From NCBI RefSeq assembly GCF_902459695.1, contig NZ_CABPRZ010000004.1, positions 282,106 to 346,105 of the forward strand: a stretch of DNA of 64,000 nt, in the 5' to 3' direction. The stretch is from Pandoraea terrae (GTDB lineage: Bacteria; Pseudomonadota; Gammaproteobacteria; Burkholderiales; Burkholderiaceae). Position numbers and translations under genes: made by a program. A model generated the notes under the pieces. It was not told the DNA's origin. It saw nothing but the letters and a program-made list of their open reading frames with translations, and ran no database searches. Each line of letters starts with the position of its first letter. Within the stretch, counting starts at the first letter, position 1. Of the stretch, positions 15,237 to 24,409 are shown piece after piece.

Positions 15237-17507
15237 ATGATGTACCGCCTGACACCGGCCGCCCGCGCCGCATTGACGTTTGTCGGCCTGCTGGCCGCGC
15301 TGCATGGCCGCGAAGCGCGCGCGCAGGACGCGGCGCCAGCCGTGGAACTGCCGGCTACGGTGGTGATCGGCACAACGCCGCTGCCCGGGCTGGGCACACC
15401 GCTCGAGAACGTGCCCGCCAACGTGCAATGGATCCGCGGCAAGACGATTGACGCGCAACATCCGCTCAACCTCACCGACTATTTCGAAGCCAACCTGGAC
15501 AGCGTCAGTCTCAATTCGAGTCAGGGCAACCCTTACCAACCCGACGTCAACTACCGCGGCTTCACCGCGTCACCGCTGCTCGGCACGCCGCAGGGCTTGT
15601 CGGTATTCCAGGATGGCGTGCGTATCAACGAGTCGTTCGGGGATGTCGTCAACTGGGACCTGCTGCCGCCCTCGGCCATTCGCAGCGTTCTGGTCGTGCC
15701 CGGCTCGAATCCGTTGTTCGGCCTCAACACGCTCGGCGGCGCGCTAGCCATCACCACACGCAGCGGGCGCGACAGCCCCGGTGGCTCGGTCGCCGTGTCA
15801 GGCGGCTCGTTCGGGCGCCGCACGCTCGAGTTCACGCAAGGCGGCCGGCTCGACAAGGTCGACTATTTCGTGACCCTCAACGACACGGCGGACAACGGCT
15901 GGGCCGACCATAACGCCAGCCGTGTCAAGCAGGCGTTCGGCAAGCTCGGCTATGCGGATGCCGACACCACGGCGAATCTTTCAGTGACTGCGGCGGACAA
16001 CGCCTTGCACGGCGCGCAGACGATCCCGCGCTCGTTCCTGGACAACTTCCGCCAGGCCTATACCTTCCCGGACAGGAACCTGAATCGCGCGACGTTCTTC
16101 AATCTGAACGGCAGTCACTTCTTCAACGAGCAAGTCGAGTTGTCGGTCAACGCGTATTACCGCAAGTTCTTCAACGAGAACGTCAGCAGCAACGTCAACG
16201 GCGAGTTTGGCAGCGTCGATCCGGATACCGGTTCGGTCAACCAGGTCCAGGCCAACAACGCACGCTCGATCGTCGAGCAGGACAGCTATGGCCTCGGTCT
16301 GCAATTGACGCTGCTTGGACATGTGGCCAGCATGGACAATCAATTCGTGGTCGGCGCGAGCGGCGATTTCGCTAATGCCCGCTTCTCGCAGTACGGGCAG
16401 GATGCCCTGTTCACGCCGCAGCGCGATGCCGTTGGCCTGGGCGGCTTTGCCCTGCGCACCGATGCGAAGACGCACAACAGCAATGCCGGCGTATTCGTGA
16501 CAGACACGCTGTCGCTGACCGACCAGCTCGCCGTCACGGCATCGGCACGCTATCACCACGCGCAAACCACGCTTGCGGACCAGACCGGCAATCAACCGCT
16601 GCTCAACGGCTCGCACACGTTCTCGCGACTCAATCCCGCGCTCGGCATCACCTACAACCCGTCGCCCGGAGTGACCGCGTACGCCAACTACAGCGAAGGC
16701 ATGCGCGCCCCGACCGCGATCGAGCTGGCTTGCGCGGACCCGGCCGCACCGTGCTCGCTGCCCAACGATTTCATCGCCGATCCGGCGCTGCGGCCCGTGC
16801 TCTCGAAAACGGTCGAGGCCGGTGTGCGCGGCCAGTTCGGCACGGCGTCGAGCTGGCGCGCAGCCGTTTTCCGCACGGATCTCGACAACGATATCGCCTT
16901 CATCAGCAGCAACACCGCGACGGCCGCGACCGGCTTTTTCCAGAATGTCGGCAAGACACGCCGGCAAGGGATCGAGCTCAGTCTCGCGACCCACGCCGGG
17001 CCGGTGGGCGTAACGGCGAGCTACAGCTATATCGATGCGACCTACCGGACGAGCTTCATCGAAAGCAGCCGGAGCAACTCGAGCGCGGATGCCAACGGCA
17101 ACATCACCGTACGCCCGGGCAACCGTATCCCCGGCGTTGCGCGCCATACCGTCAAAATGCGCCTCGACTACAACGTCACGCCCCAATGGGAAATCGGCAC
17201 CAATCTCGTGTATCACAGCGCCGTTTTCGCGCGCGGCGACGAGAACAACCAGGATGCCCACGGCCAGATCGGCGCCTACGCGATGCTGGACGTCGACACG
17301 ACCTGGCATGTGACGAAACGGCTGGACGTATTCGCACGCGTGAACAATGTGTTCGACCGGCGCTACGCCAACTTCGGCACGCTCGCGCGAAACGTCTTCA
17401 CCGGACCGGGCCATACCTTCGGCGGCGGCAATGCCGTAAGCGAGCAGTTCGTCGGCGTCGGCGCGCCGCGCGGGATTTGGGTGGGCTTACGCTACGCGTG
17501 GCGCTGA
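15237..17507 (+). CDS. TonB-dependent outer-membrane receptor
   Basis: A 756-aa receptor: signal peptide about 1-30, plug domain about 40-165 with NVQWIRGKTID and NPLFGLNTLGGALAI, then a 22-strand barrel ending in WVGLRYAWR with a C-terminal aromatic. Two adjacent ATGs (15237, 15240) follow GAGGAG. TonB receptors take up scarce chelates such as iron, cobalamin or lanthanides. It is next to a lanthanide-type alcohol dehydrogenase and has a sigma-54 promoter like the rest of that unit, so lanthanide-chelate uptake is an attractive inference. The sequence alone does not identify the ligand. Confidence 0.85.
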   Translation: MMYRLTPAARAALTFVGLLAALHGREARAQDAAPAVELPATVVIGTTPLPGLGTPLENVPANVQWIRGKTIDAQHPLNLTDYFEANLDSVSLNSSQGNPYQPDVNYRGFTASPLLGTPQGLSVFQDGVRINESFGDVVNWDLLPPSAIRSVLVVPGSNPLFGLNTLGGALAITTRSGRDSPGGSVAVSGGSFGRRTLEFTQGGRLDKVDYFVTLNDTADNGWADHNASRVKQAFGKLGYADADTTANLSVTAADNALHGAQTIPRSFLDNFRQAYTFPDRNLNRATFFNLNGSHFFNEQVELSVNAYYRKFFNENVSSNVNGEFGSVDPDTGSVNQVQANNARSIVEQDSYGLGLQLTLLGHVASMDNQFVVGASGDFANARFSQYGQDALFTPQRDAVGLGGFALRTDAKTHNSNAGVFVTDTLSLTDQLAVTASARYHHAQTTLADQTGNQPLLNGSHTFSRLNPALGITYNPSPGVTAYANYSEGMRAPTAIELACADPAAPCSLPNDFIADPALRPVLSKTVEAGVRGQFGTASSWRAAVFRTDLDNDIAFISSNTATAATGFFQNVGKTRRQGIELSLATHAGPVGVTASYSYIDATYRTSFIESSRSNSSADANGNITVRPGNRIPGVARHTVKMRLDYNVTPQWEIGTNLVYHSAVFARGDENNQDAHGQIGAYAMLDVDTTWHVTKRLDVFARVNNVFDRRYANFGTLARNVFTGPGHTFGGGNAVSEQFVGVGAPRGIWVGLRYAWR

Positions 17508-17523
17508 CGGCGGGTCATCGTCA

Positions 17524-18291
17524 CTACAGTTGCACCGAGGCCCGCCCGATGCCCTCGAAATCCACCGTGACAAGTTCGCCGGCGGCCGCGTCGAGGATAC
17601 CCGCCCACGTTCCCGTCGTCACCACGCTGCCTGCCGGCACGACACGGCCATCGCGTGTCGCGTGGCGCAGCCAGGCCGTCAGGCAGAACGCCGGATCGCC
17701 GAGGGGATGCGTGCCTCGGCGTTCCGTCACCGTTTCGCCGATTTGCACCCGGCATGTCTGTGCAGCCCAATCCCGCCGCTCGAACGGACGCCATTCCCCC
17801 AGCACAAGCGCGCCATGCGACTGCAGGTCCGCAAGCTTCAACCGCGCCGGTGCATCGAGGTATTGATCCCACCGGGAATCCACAATCTCGATGGAAACCG
17901 CCATCGCATCGACCAGTGCCGTCGCCGCATTGCCGACGAGCGCCGCCGCCATGACGGCATCGACGTCCCGACCGATTCGCAGTGCGATCTCGGCCTCAAT
18001 GCCCCGATGCGTAAAATGCCAGTCGCCCGCATTCGCCGGGCTCTGCCACACGCCAACCGCAGGCAATTCCGCTTGAGTCAGTACCGAGTCCCGCGTCGGC
18101 CCACCGGATTTCCAATACTGGCCGGCGCGCCCCGATTCCCAGCCCATCAGTCGCGCGACCTCGGCCTGCACGGCGTAGGCTTCGGCCTCGCTTTCGAGCG
18201 CCGCTGCGAAATGGGACGTGTCAAGCGTTCGGCGCTCTCGCCGGGCCACCGCCAGTGCTGCGGCCACGGTGGAAATATTTGCTGCGTTCAT
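17524..18291 (-). CDS. 2-keto-4-pentenoate hydratase / fumarylacetoacetate hydrolase family enzyme
   Basis: A 255-aa protein of the hydratase/decarboxylase group (MhpD-like). The family region is AEIALRIGRDVD (Glu metal ligands) followed by AMAVSIEIVDSRW and the C-terminal TTGTWAGILDAAAGELVTVDF. Such enzymes hydrate or cleave 2-keto acids with Mg. I chose the ATG at 18291; a TTG at 18300 is the alternative. It is the last gene of the minus-strand catabolic cluster and convergent with the TonB receptor (16-base gap). The exact substrate is unknown. Confidence 0.75.
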   Translation of the reverse strand: MNAANISTVAAALAVARRERRTLDTSHFAAALESEAEAYAVQAEVARLMGWESGRAGQYWKSGGPTRDSVLTQAELPAVGVWQSPANAGDWHFTHRGIEAEIALRIGRDVDAVMAAALVGNAATALVDAMAVSIEIVDSRWDQYLDAPARLKLADLQSHGALVLGEWRPFERRDWAAQTCRVQIGETVTERRGTHPLGDPAFCLTAWLRHATRDGRVVPAGSVVTTGTWAGILDAAAGELVTVDFEGIGRASVQL

Positions 18292-18420
18292 GATTTGCAA
18301 GTGCTGTAGAAACTACGAAAGGGTTAAATTCGCCGCTCACCGAGCGCCGCCGTCATCCGCATGGTGACCACGGACGACTCGGAATCGTTGAGCGGCATTC
18401 ACTTCATTCACTGATCACGC

Positions 18421-19860
18421 TTAGCTCGCCGTCGCCGCTTGTGCCGTCGCGGCGCGCTCCGCATCGTCATCCGCAGATTCGCCCATCGGCCGACCAAACG
18501 TTTCCGGCGCAAACTGCACAGCCAGCGCGAACACCCCGTACATCGCGGCCAGCATGGAGAACATGCCGCCCACACCGAACTCCTGGAACACGCGCCCGCT
18601 CAGCAGTGGCGTCAACGCACCGGCCAACGTGCCCAGCGCGAGAATCACCGAAGTGCCGAAGGCGCGCACACGCGTCGGATATTGCTCCGGCGCGAAGATC
18701 CAGATTGAGGTATTGAGAAGCACCACGCAGAACGTGAACGAGGCGCCAAACAGCAACACCAGCGGGATGTTGAAGGTCAAGAACCCGAAGCACAGGCCCG
18801 CCGTGCAGGCCAATCCAGCCCCGATAGTCAGGACCCGCTTACGCGGAAAATGATAACCGCAGAACGACGCCGCAAGCGCGCCGAACAAACTGCCGCTTTG
18901 CATCACCATCGTGAACAACAGGCTCTTGGAGATGGTGTAGCCCTGCGAGGTCAGGATCGTCGGCATGAGCGTGAGCACCGAAATCTGCGCCCCGTACGTC
19001 ATCGACACCGCGATACCCAGCGCAATCGTGCGACGTGCCAGCTTGCCCGAGAAGATTTCGCCAAGACGCACTTTCTCACGCGGCGCGTCGCTATGCGGCT
19101 CTGCATGGACGTACGCTTTCGGCTTACCCACAAGCTTGCCGAGACGTCCGGATGCCAGAATCGACAGCACGCGGTTGGCTTCCTCCACACGCCCCTTGGA
19201 CAGCAGGAAGCGCGGCGTCTCCGGAATGAAGCGGCGATAGAAGATCACGAAAAACGCCGGCACGACCAAACAGCCGAACAGCCAACGCCAGGCATCCGCG
19301 CCCGGAAACATGGCGAACACCGCCAAGCCGAAGGCTGGCGCCAGCATATTGCCGAAGCCGCCGCTGCCCACGCTGACAAGACCCACCGCCGTGCCGCGAA
19401 AACGCGTCGAGCACAGTTCGGCCAGCATCGTCACGGCAATCGAAATCTCACCGCCCAAGCCGATGCCCACGACGAAACGCCCCGCCGCCAGCACGCCATA
19501 GTTCGGCGCCAATGCGCAGATGATCGCGCCCAACGTAAACAGCAACAGATTGGCGCTCAGCATCGTGCGGCGGCCGTAGCGGTCCGCGATGATGCCCGAG
19601 CCGATGCGGCCGAGCGCGGCAGCACTGAACGTCAGGGTATTGAGCAAGGCGATCTGCGGCACCGAAATGCCCCATTGCTCGCGCAGCATGGGGCCGATAA
19701 GGCCCACAGCGTTCTGTTCGAAGACGTCGAACATCACGCCCAACATGATCATGAAGATGATTTTCTTGTGTGACGCGGTAACACCAATATCGTCCATCGC
19801 CCGATCCAGCGCTTGCTGCTGGGGGGAGTTGGACGTCTGAACCGTGACTTCTGCACCCAT
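18421..19860 (-). CDS. MFS transporter, aromatic acid/sugar-porter-like
   Basis: A 479-aa major facilitator with 12 predicted membrane helices. It has the loop 2-3 signature GIIADRYGRRTML, an acidic residue in helix 1 (MLGVMFDVFEQNAV), and RRFIPETPRFLLSKGR before the central loop, the pattern of metabolite:proton symporters. GGAGGAG precedes the ATG at 19860. It lies between the amidase and the hydratase-family gene and probably imports an organic acid or amide for this cluster. The substrate cannot be read from the sequence. Confidence 0.8.
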   Translation of the reverse strand: MGAEVTVQTSNSPQQQALDRAMDDIGVTASHKKIIFMIMLGVMFDVFEQNAVGLIGPMLREQWGISVPQIALLNTLTFSAAALGRIGSGIIADRYGRRTMLSANLLLFTLGAIICALAPNYGVLAAGRFVVGIGLGGEISIAVTMLAELCSTRFRGTAVGLVSVGSGGFGNMLAPAFGLAVFAMFPGADAWRWLFGCLVVPAFFVIFYRRFIPETPRFLLSKGRVEEANRVLSILASGRLGKLVGKPKAYVHAEPHSDAPREKVRLGEIFSGKLARRTIALGIAVSMTYGAQISVLTLMPTILTSQGYTISKSLLFTMVMQSGSLFGALAASFCGYHFPRKRVLTIGAGLACTAGLCFGFLTFNIPLVLLFGASFTFCVVLLNTSIWIFAPEQYPTRVRAFGTSVILALGTLAGALTPLLSGRVFQEFGVGGMFSMLAAMYGVFALAVQFAPETFGRPMGESADDDAERAATAQAATAS

Positions 19861-19971
19861 GGTTGTCTCCTCCATCTCTGACGTCTGCCGCGGTGGTCCG
19901 CGGACTCTGCGCCACCGGAATCGGTGGAAATGTTGCGTCTTGCGGGGGTGAAATCTCCTTGCTTGTTGTTC

Positions 19972-21459
19972 TTACAGGGGTGGTGTGGCCTCCGGAGCGC
20001 GGCGCGCCTTCAATGTCTGTTCGGCCGCATACGCCAGACGAATCAACAGCGCCTCGGCGAACGGGCGGCCAAAGAGCTCCATGCCGACGGGCACGCCGAG
20101 CGGCGCACTGGCCGTCGGCGCGGAAAAGCCTGCCGGGATCGCGATCGACGGGAAACCGGTCGCAGAGGCCAGCACGCCATTTCGCTCCACCTGCGTCTGA
20201 CCGATCGGTACAACCAGCCGACGCTGATGCGGAAACGCCAGCACGTCGAGTGCATGCTTGCCCATCAAGTCGAGCAACCGCTGCCGCAGCGCCGCCTGGC
20301 AATCCAGGTGTTCGTGATATTCGTCAGTCCGGGTGGCCATCGTCATGGCTGTGGCAAGCGTGCCCTGAACGCTCCGGTGAACTTGCCCCGAGGCCGCGAG
20401 GTCGGCGAGCGTTGACACGCCGAATCCGGGCGGCAGCCTGGTCAGATAAGCATCGAGGTCCCGCACCATCTCGTAGTGGTGCACCATCGCTGTCGACAGC
20501 AGCGTGTCGGGGTCGATGTGGTCATTGACGACAACCAGCGTTGCGCCCCGCTGCGCCATCGCCTCGAGCGCCCACTCGATCACGGCGTTCACCTCCTGAT
20601 GCTCGGCTTCCCGGCCGAAGAACGATTTCAGCACGCCGATGCGCGCCCCTTGCAATCCGTCCGGATCGAGGAAGGCCGTGTAGGTCGGGGGCTGATGAGC
20701 GCCGGCCACGTGCGTGGACGGATCATCGGGATCGGCGCCGGCAATGACGTCGAGCACGATCGCGGCATCGGTCACGGTACGCGTGATCGGACCGAGCATG
20801 TCCTGGCTCAAACCGCTGGGAATGAGCCCCGTGCGGCTGACCAGCCCCAGTGTCGGACGCAAGCCGACGAGATTGTTGGCCGAAGCAGGCGAACGGATCG
20901 AGTTGACGCCGTCGGTGCCGATGCCGACGAGACCGAAGTTCGCCGCGATACCCGCCGCGGTGCCGCCCGACGACCCGCCCGGCGTGCGGTTCAGATCATA
21001 GGGATTGCGCGTCTGGCCGAGCAGCGTGCTGACGGTTTCGCCGCCGGAGGCCAATTCATGCAAATTGGTTTTGGCGAGCACGATCGCGCCGGCTTCGCGC
21101 AGCTTGCGCACGATGAACGCGTCGTCACGCGGGACATGGTCCTTGAGCAACGTCGATCCGGCGGTCGTGGGCAGCCCGTGTGTCTCGATGTTGTCCTTGA
21201 TCAGCACCGGCACGCCGTGCAACGGTCCTCGCTTGTCCGGCGCCGCATCGGCAAGATCGGCTTCGGCCAGCGCCGCCGGATTGATTTCGAGAATGCTGTT
21301 GATGCACGGCCCTTGCCGGTCATAAGCCTCGATGCGATCCAGATAACCCTGCACGAGCTGGCGTGCCGTCAACACGCGCTCACGCATCGCGGCGTGAACG
21401 TCCGCAATGGTGGCCTCCTCCAGCGCGAACGGCGTCTGCATCTCCTGCGACATCTTCAT
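19972..21459 (-). CDS. Amidase signature family hydrolase
   Basis: A 495-aa amidase. Lys88 in LIKDN, the cis-Ser in GGSSGG (161-166) and nucleophile Ser187 make the Ser-cisSer-Lys triad. The segment before the nucleophile reads GTDGVNSIR, whereas most family members have GTDTGGSIR, so the oxyanion region is unusual. I chose the ATG at 21459, preceded by GGGAAG; longer starts add unconserved residues. It should hydrolyse an amide (or carbamate/ester) that is imported by one of the flanking MFS proteins. The substrate is unknown. Confidence 0.85.
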   Translation of the reverse strand: MKMSQEMQTPFALEEATIADVHAAMRERVLTARQLVQGYLDRIEAYDRQGPCINSILEINPAALAEADLADAAPDKRGPLHGVPVLIKDNIETHGLPTTAGSTLLKDHVPRDDAFIVRKLREAGAIVLAKTNLHELASGGETVSTLLGQTRNPYDLNRTPGGSSGGTAAGIAANFGLVGIGTDGVNSIRSPASANNLVGLRPTLGLVSRTGLIPSGLSQDMLGPITRTVTDAAIVLDVIAGADPDDPSTHVAGAHQPPTYTAFLDPDGLQGARIGVLKSFFGREAEHQEVNAVIEWALEAMAQRGATLVVVNDHIDPDTLLSTAMVHHYEMVRDLDAYLTRLPPGFGVSTLADLAASGQVHRSVQGTLATAMTMATRTDEYHEHLDCQAALRQRLLDLMGKHALDVLAFPHQRRLVVPIGQTQVERNGVLASATGFPSIAIPAGFSAPTASAPLGVPVGMELFGRPFAEALLIRLAYAAEQTLKARRAPEATPPL

Positions 21460-21566
21460 AACGTCTTCCCATGGCTGCAAATCGAAAGCGGAAAGCATAA
21501 TGCGTCGGCCGTGCCTGTCATCCGGCCGCTGGCTGGCGAGACCCTGCGGCATCGCCAGCCGGGGAC

Positions 21567-22868
21567 TCATTTATTGACCAGTTTGGCCGGAATGGTCCAG
21601 ATGGCGAACGCGCCAAGCATGAGCATGCCCGCGATCATGAAGTACGCGCTGTTGCCGCTTTGGGTGAGATCGCGCAAGTACCCGATCATGTAGCCGCTGG
21701 TGAAGCCAGCCAGGTTGCCGATCGAATTGCTCATGGCGATTGCCGTGGCCGCCGCCGCGCCGCTCAGGAATGCCGTCGGCAGTGACCAGAACAACGGCGT
21801 GCAGGTCAGGATGCCGGCTGCCGCGATCGACAGGAACACCAGCGACAGGGACGTGCTGTGAATCACCCAGGGCAGCGCGAGGAAGCCGACGGCGCCCATC
21901 ATGCACGGAATGATCAAATGCCAGCGGCGCTCGCGGTGCTTGTCTGCGCTGCGTCCAAACGCATACATGGTAAAGATCGCCGCGATGTACGGAATGGCGC
22001 TCAGCAGGCCGATATGCAACGGGCTGGTCACACCGGTGGACTTGATGAAGGTCGGCATCCACAGCGTGATGCCGTACTGGCCCGTCACATAGCAGAAACA
22101 GATCAGGCTGATCAGCCACACGCGCGGATCGGTAAACACCTTGCCGGCACGCACTTCCGGTCCCGCGGCCTTGGCTTCCTCGCGCTTGGCCGTCTGCAGT
22201 ACGCGCTTCTCGTCGCTGCTGAGCCACTTGGCCTTGTCGATCGAACTGTCCAGGTAGAAGAAGCAGAACAGGCCGAGCAGGATCGCCGGCACAGCCTCGA
22301 TCAGGAACATCCACTGCCAGCCCGACCAGCCCGCGACGCCCGCCATGCCGCCCATCAGGAAACCGGACAGCGGGTTGCCGATGATGCCCGACAGAGGCGA
22401 ACCCATGCAGTAAATCGCCATGATCTTGGCGCGGCGGTGCGCCGGATACCAGCACGTCAGGTAGTACACGATCCCCGGTGTGAACCCGGCTTCGGCCAAG
22501 CCGAGCAGGAACCGCAGGGTATAGAACATGGTGGGCGTCTTGACGAACACGAAGCACGCCGAGATGATGCCCCAGGTGATCATGATCCGGCCGATCCAGA
22601 GCTTCGCGCCGAAGCGGTGAAGCGCAAGATTGCTTGGGACTTCGAATAGGAAATAGCCGATGAAGAAGATGCCGGCGCCGAGGCCGTAAATGGTTTCGCT
22701 AAAGCCCAACTCCTGCGACATCTGCAGTTTGGCGAAACCGACGTTGACACGATCGAGGTAGGCGATCAGGAAGCAGACCATCAAAAATGGCACCAGACGC
22801 CAGCTTACCTTTCGGTAGACCGCGTCCTCAAAGCTCCTGACCGCTCCCGTCTGCAGGGTAGATTCCAA
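21567..22868 (-). CDS. MFS transporter, anion:cation symporter family
   Basis: A 433-aa transporter with 12 predicted helices. YLDRVNVGFAKLQM in helix 1, GYFLFEVPSN in helix 2 and GLAEAGFTPGIVYYLTCWYP in helix 4 are the hallmarks of the ACS family, which imports organic anions such as tartrate, glucarate or phthalate. The start is a TTG at 22868 with AGGAGA five bases upstream. Two MFS transporters in one cluster suggest two related substrates or uptake plus export. Confidence 0.85.
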   Translation of the reverse strand: MESTLQTGAVRSFEDAVYRKVSWRLVPFLMVCFLIAYLDRVNVGFAKLQMSQELGFSETIYGLGAGIFFIGYFLFEVPSNLALHRFGAKLWIGRIMITWGIISACFVFVKTPTMFYTLRFLLGLAEAGFTPGIVYYLTCWYPAHRRAKIMAIYCMGSPLSGIIGNPLSGFLMGGMAGVAGWSGWQWMFLIEAVPAILLGLFCFFYLDSSIDKAKWLSSDEKRVLQTAKREEAKAAGPEVRAGKVFTDPRVWLISLICFCYVTGQYGITLWMPTFIKSTGVTSPLHIGLLSAIPYIAAIFTMYAFGRSADKHRERRWHLIIPCMMGAVGFLALPWVIHSTSLSLVFLSIAAAGILTCTPLFWSLPTAFLSGAAAATAIAMSNSIGNLAGFTSGYMIGYLRDLTQSGNSAYFMIAGMLMLGAFAIWTIPAKLVNK

Positions 22869-22983
22869 GGCGTCTCCTGTTTCTATTGTGTTTTCAATGC
22901 ATCAGTCATGCTGCACGGAACCTGCTGCCTTCCGGCCGGTACGCGGTGGCTCTGGCGGCCGCCGGCGCACCCTCCGGTCGGGT

Positions 22984-23022
22984 CCGGCCCGGTGCAATGC
23001 CCTCCACTGCATTGCGGGCCGG
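22984..23022. repeat. Strong stem-loop between aminotransferase and MFS genes
   Basis: CCGGCCCG..CAATGC pairs with GCATTG..CGGGCCGG: about 14 bp with a 3-base bulge and an 8-base loop. It has no T-run. It lies in the 167-base gap between the aminotransferase stop and the MFS start and may attenuate or stabilise the operon mRNA. Confidence 0.5.
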
Positions 23023-23035
23023 TTTGCCACGCCGA

Positions 23036-24256
23036 TCAGGCGGCGGCTTTGACGGGCACAGGCACCGTGTGCGACGCGAGATAGTCCATCGCCGCTGTCA
23101 CGCCGCTCGCCGCCACCGGCACACCCGCAAGCTTCAAGCCCATTTCACAGCCGGCGAGCGTGCCCATCAGGGTCAGGTCGTTGCAGTCGCCAAGGTGACC
23201 GATACGGAACATGCGGCCCTTGAGCTTGCCGAGTCCGGCGCCCAGCGACATGTTGAAGCGCTCGTAGATAGTCTTGCGCACCGCATCGGCATCGATACCG
23301 TCGGGCATCATCACGCCCGTCAGCACGGGGCTGTAGACGGCCGCGTCGGCGCACTGGATCTCAAGGCCCCATGCGCGCACGGCACGGCGGCAGGCTTCGG
23401 CCAAACGCCGATGGCGCGCGAACACGTTGTCCAGGCCCTCTTCGAACAGCATGTCCAGCGCCTCGGACAGGCCATAAAGCAGGTTGGTGTTGGGCGTGTA
23501 CGGCCAGTAGCCCGTTTTGTTCATCTCGATGATTTCCGTCCAGCCCCAGAAGCTGCGCGGCAATTTGGCAGAGCGGCTGGCTTCGATCGCCTTGGGCGAC
23601 AGGGCGTTGAAGCTGATGCCCGGCGGCAGCATCAAGCCTTTCTGGGAGCCCGAGACGGTGACGTCCACGCCCCATTCATCGTGACGGTAGTCTGCCGAGG
23701 CGAGACCGGAAATGGTGTCGACAAGCAGCAGCGCCGGATGGCCCGCCGCATCGATCGCGCGGCGCACCGCAGCGATGTTCGAGGTCACGCCGGTCGACGT
23801 CTCGTTGTGAACGACGCAGACCGCCTTGATCACATGGCCGGTGTCAGCGCGCAGGCGCGCTTCGATCATGTCGGCCTGCACACCGCGGCGCCAGCCTTCA
23901 ACGCCGGGCAGCCCGAGAAACTCCGGTTTGAGCCCGAGGCTCTCGGCCATCTTTTTCCAGAGCGTGGAGAAATGCCCGGTTTCGAACATCAGCACGGTGT
24001 CGCCGGGGCTCATCGTGTTCGACAGCGCCGCCTCCCAAGCCCCGGTCCCGGACGCCGGGTAGATGATCACCGGGTGCTCGGTCTTGAAAATCTGCTGGAT
24101 ACCCGCGAGAACTTTCCGGCCCAGCGCACCGAATTCCGGTCCGCGGTGGTCGATGGTCGGATAGCTCACAGCGCGCAAGATGCGGTCCGGCACCGGGCTC
24201 GGCCCCGGAATCGACAAAAAGTGACGCCCCGACGGGTGGAAATCAAGCTGCAGCAT
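23036..24256 (-). CDS. Class V aminotransferase, serine-glyoxylate type
   Basis: A 406-aa PLP enzyme beginning RHFLSIPGPSPVPDRIL after a short leader. PASGTGAWEAALSN binds the cofactor phosphate and Lys206 in SGSQKGLMLPPG forms the Schiff base. The family includes serine-glyoxylate and alanine-glyoxylate aminotransferases. It is the first gene of the minus-strand cluster and divergent from the GntR regulator. Its promoter contains one of two matching dyads. The companion amidase and organic-acid transporters suggest it handles an amino acid released from an amide, with glyoxylate or pyruvate as acceptor; this is inference. Confidence 0.85.
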   Translation of the reverse strand: MLQLDFHPSGRHFLSIPGPSPVPDRILRAVSYPTIDHRGPEFGALGRKVLAGIQQIFKTEHPVIIYPASGTGAWEAALSNTMSPGDTVLMFETGHFSTLWKKMAESLGLKPEFLGLPGVEGWRRGVQADMIEARLRADTGHVIKAVCVVHNETSTGVTSNIAAVRRAIDAAGHPALLLVDTISGLASADYRHDEWGVDVTVSGSQKGLMLPPGISFNALSPKAIEASRSAKLPRSFWGWTEIIEMNKTGYWPYTPNTNLLYGLSEALDMLFEEGLDNVFARHRRLAEACRRAVRAWGLEIQCADAAVYSPVLTGVMMPDGIDADAVRKTIYERFNMSLGAGLGKLKGRMFRIGHLGDCNDLTLMGTLAGCEMGLKLAGVPVAASGVTAAMDYLASHTVPVPVKAAA

Positions 24257-24274
24257 TCTTTCGGCTCCTTTTGA

Positions 24275-24290
24275 ATTTTGGATGCAAAAT
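24275..24290. promoter_or_regulatory. GntR operator 1 (ATTTTG-N4-CAAAAT)
   Basis: ATTTTGGATGCAAAAT has perfect 6-bp arms. It lies 19 bases upstream of the aminotransferase start codon and matches the second site at 24394-24409 in 14 of 16 bases, including the central ATG. Two near-identical dyads flanking one intergenic region are what a divergent local regulator would use. Confidence 0.65.
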
Positions 24291-24393
24291 TATATTACCA
24301 GCGCAGACGGAAATACCCACATCGGCGTTTACCCTTTCATTTCGCGTATCTACGGGAGTTTGGTAGAATGCTATCCATCCCCATCCGTTGATT

Positions 24394-24409
24394 TTTTTGT
24401 ATGCAAAAT
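24394..24409. promoter_or_regulatory. GntR operator 2, overlapping the regulator start codon
   Basis: TTTTTGTATGCAAAAT repeats the first operator. Its right half is the first codons of the GntR gene itself (ATG at 24401), so a bound repressor would block both transcription and start-codon access. No Shine-Dalgarno site is visible before this ATG. Confidence 0.65.

Noticed and set aside
22984..23022. Rho-independent terminator after the aminotransferase gene
   Set aside because: The stem is strong but has no T-run in the direction of transcription; I list it as a stem-loop only.
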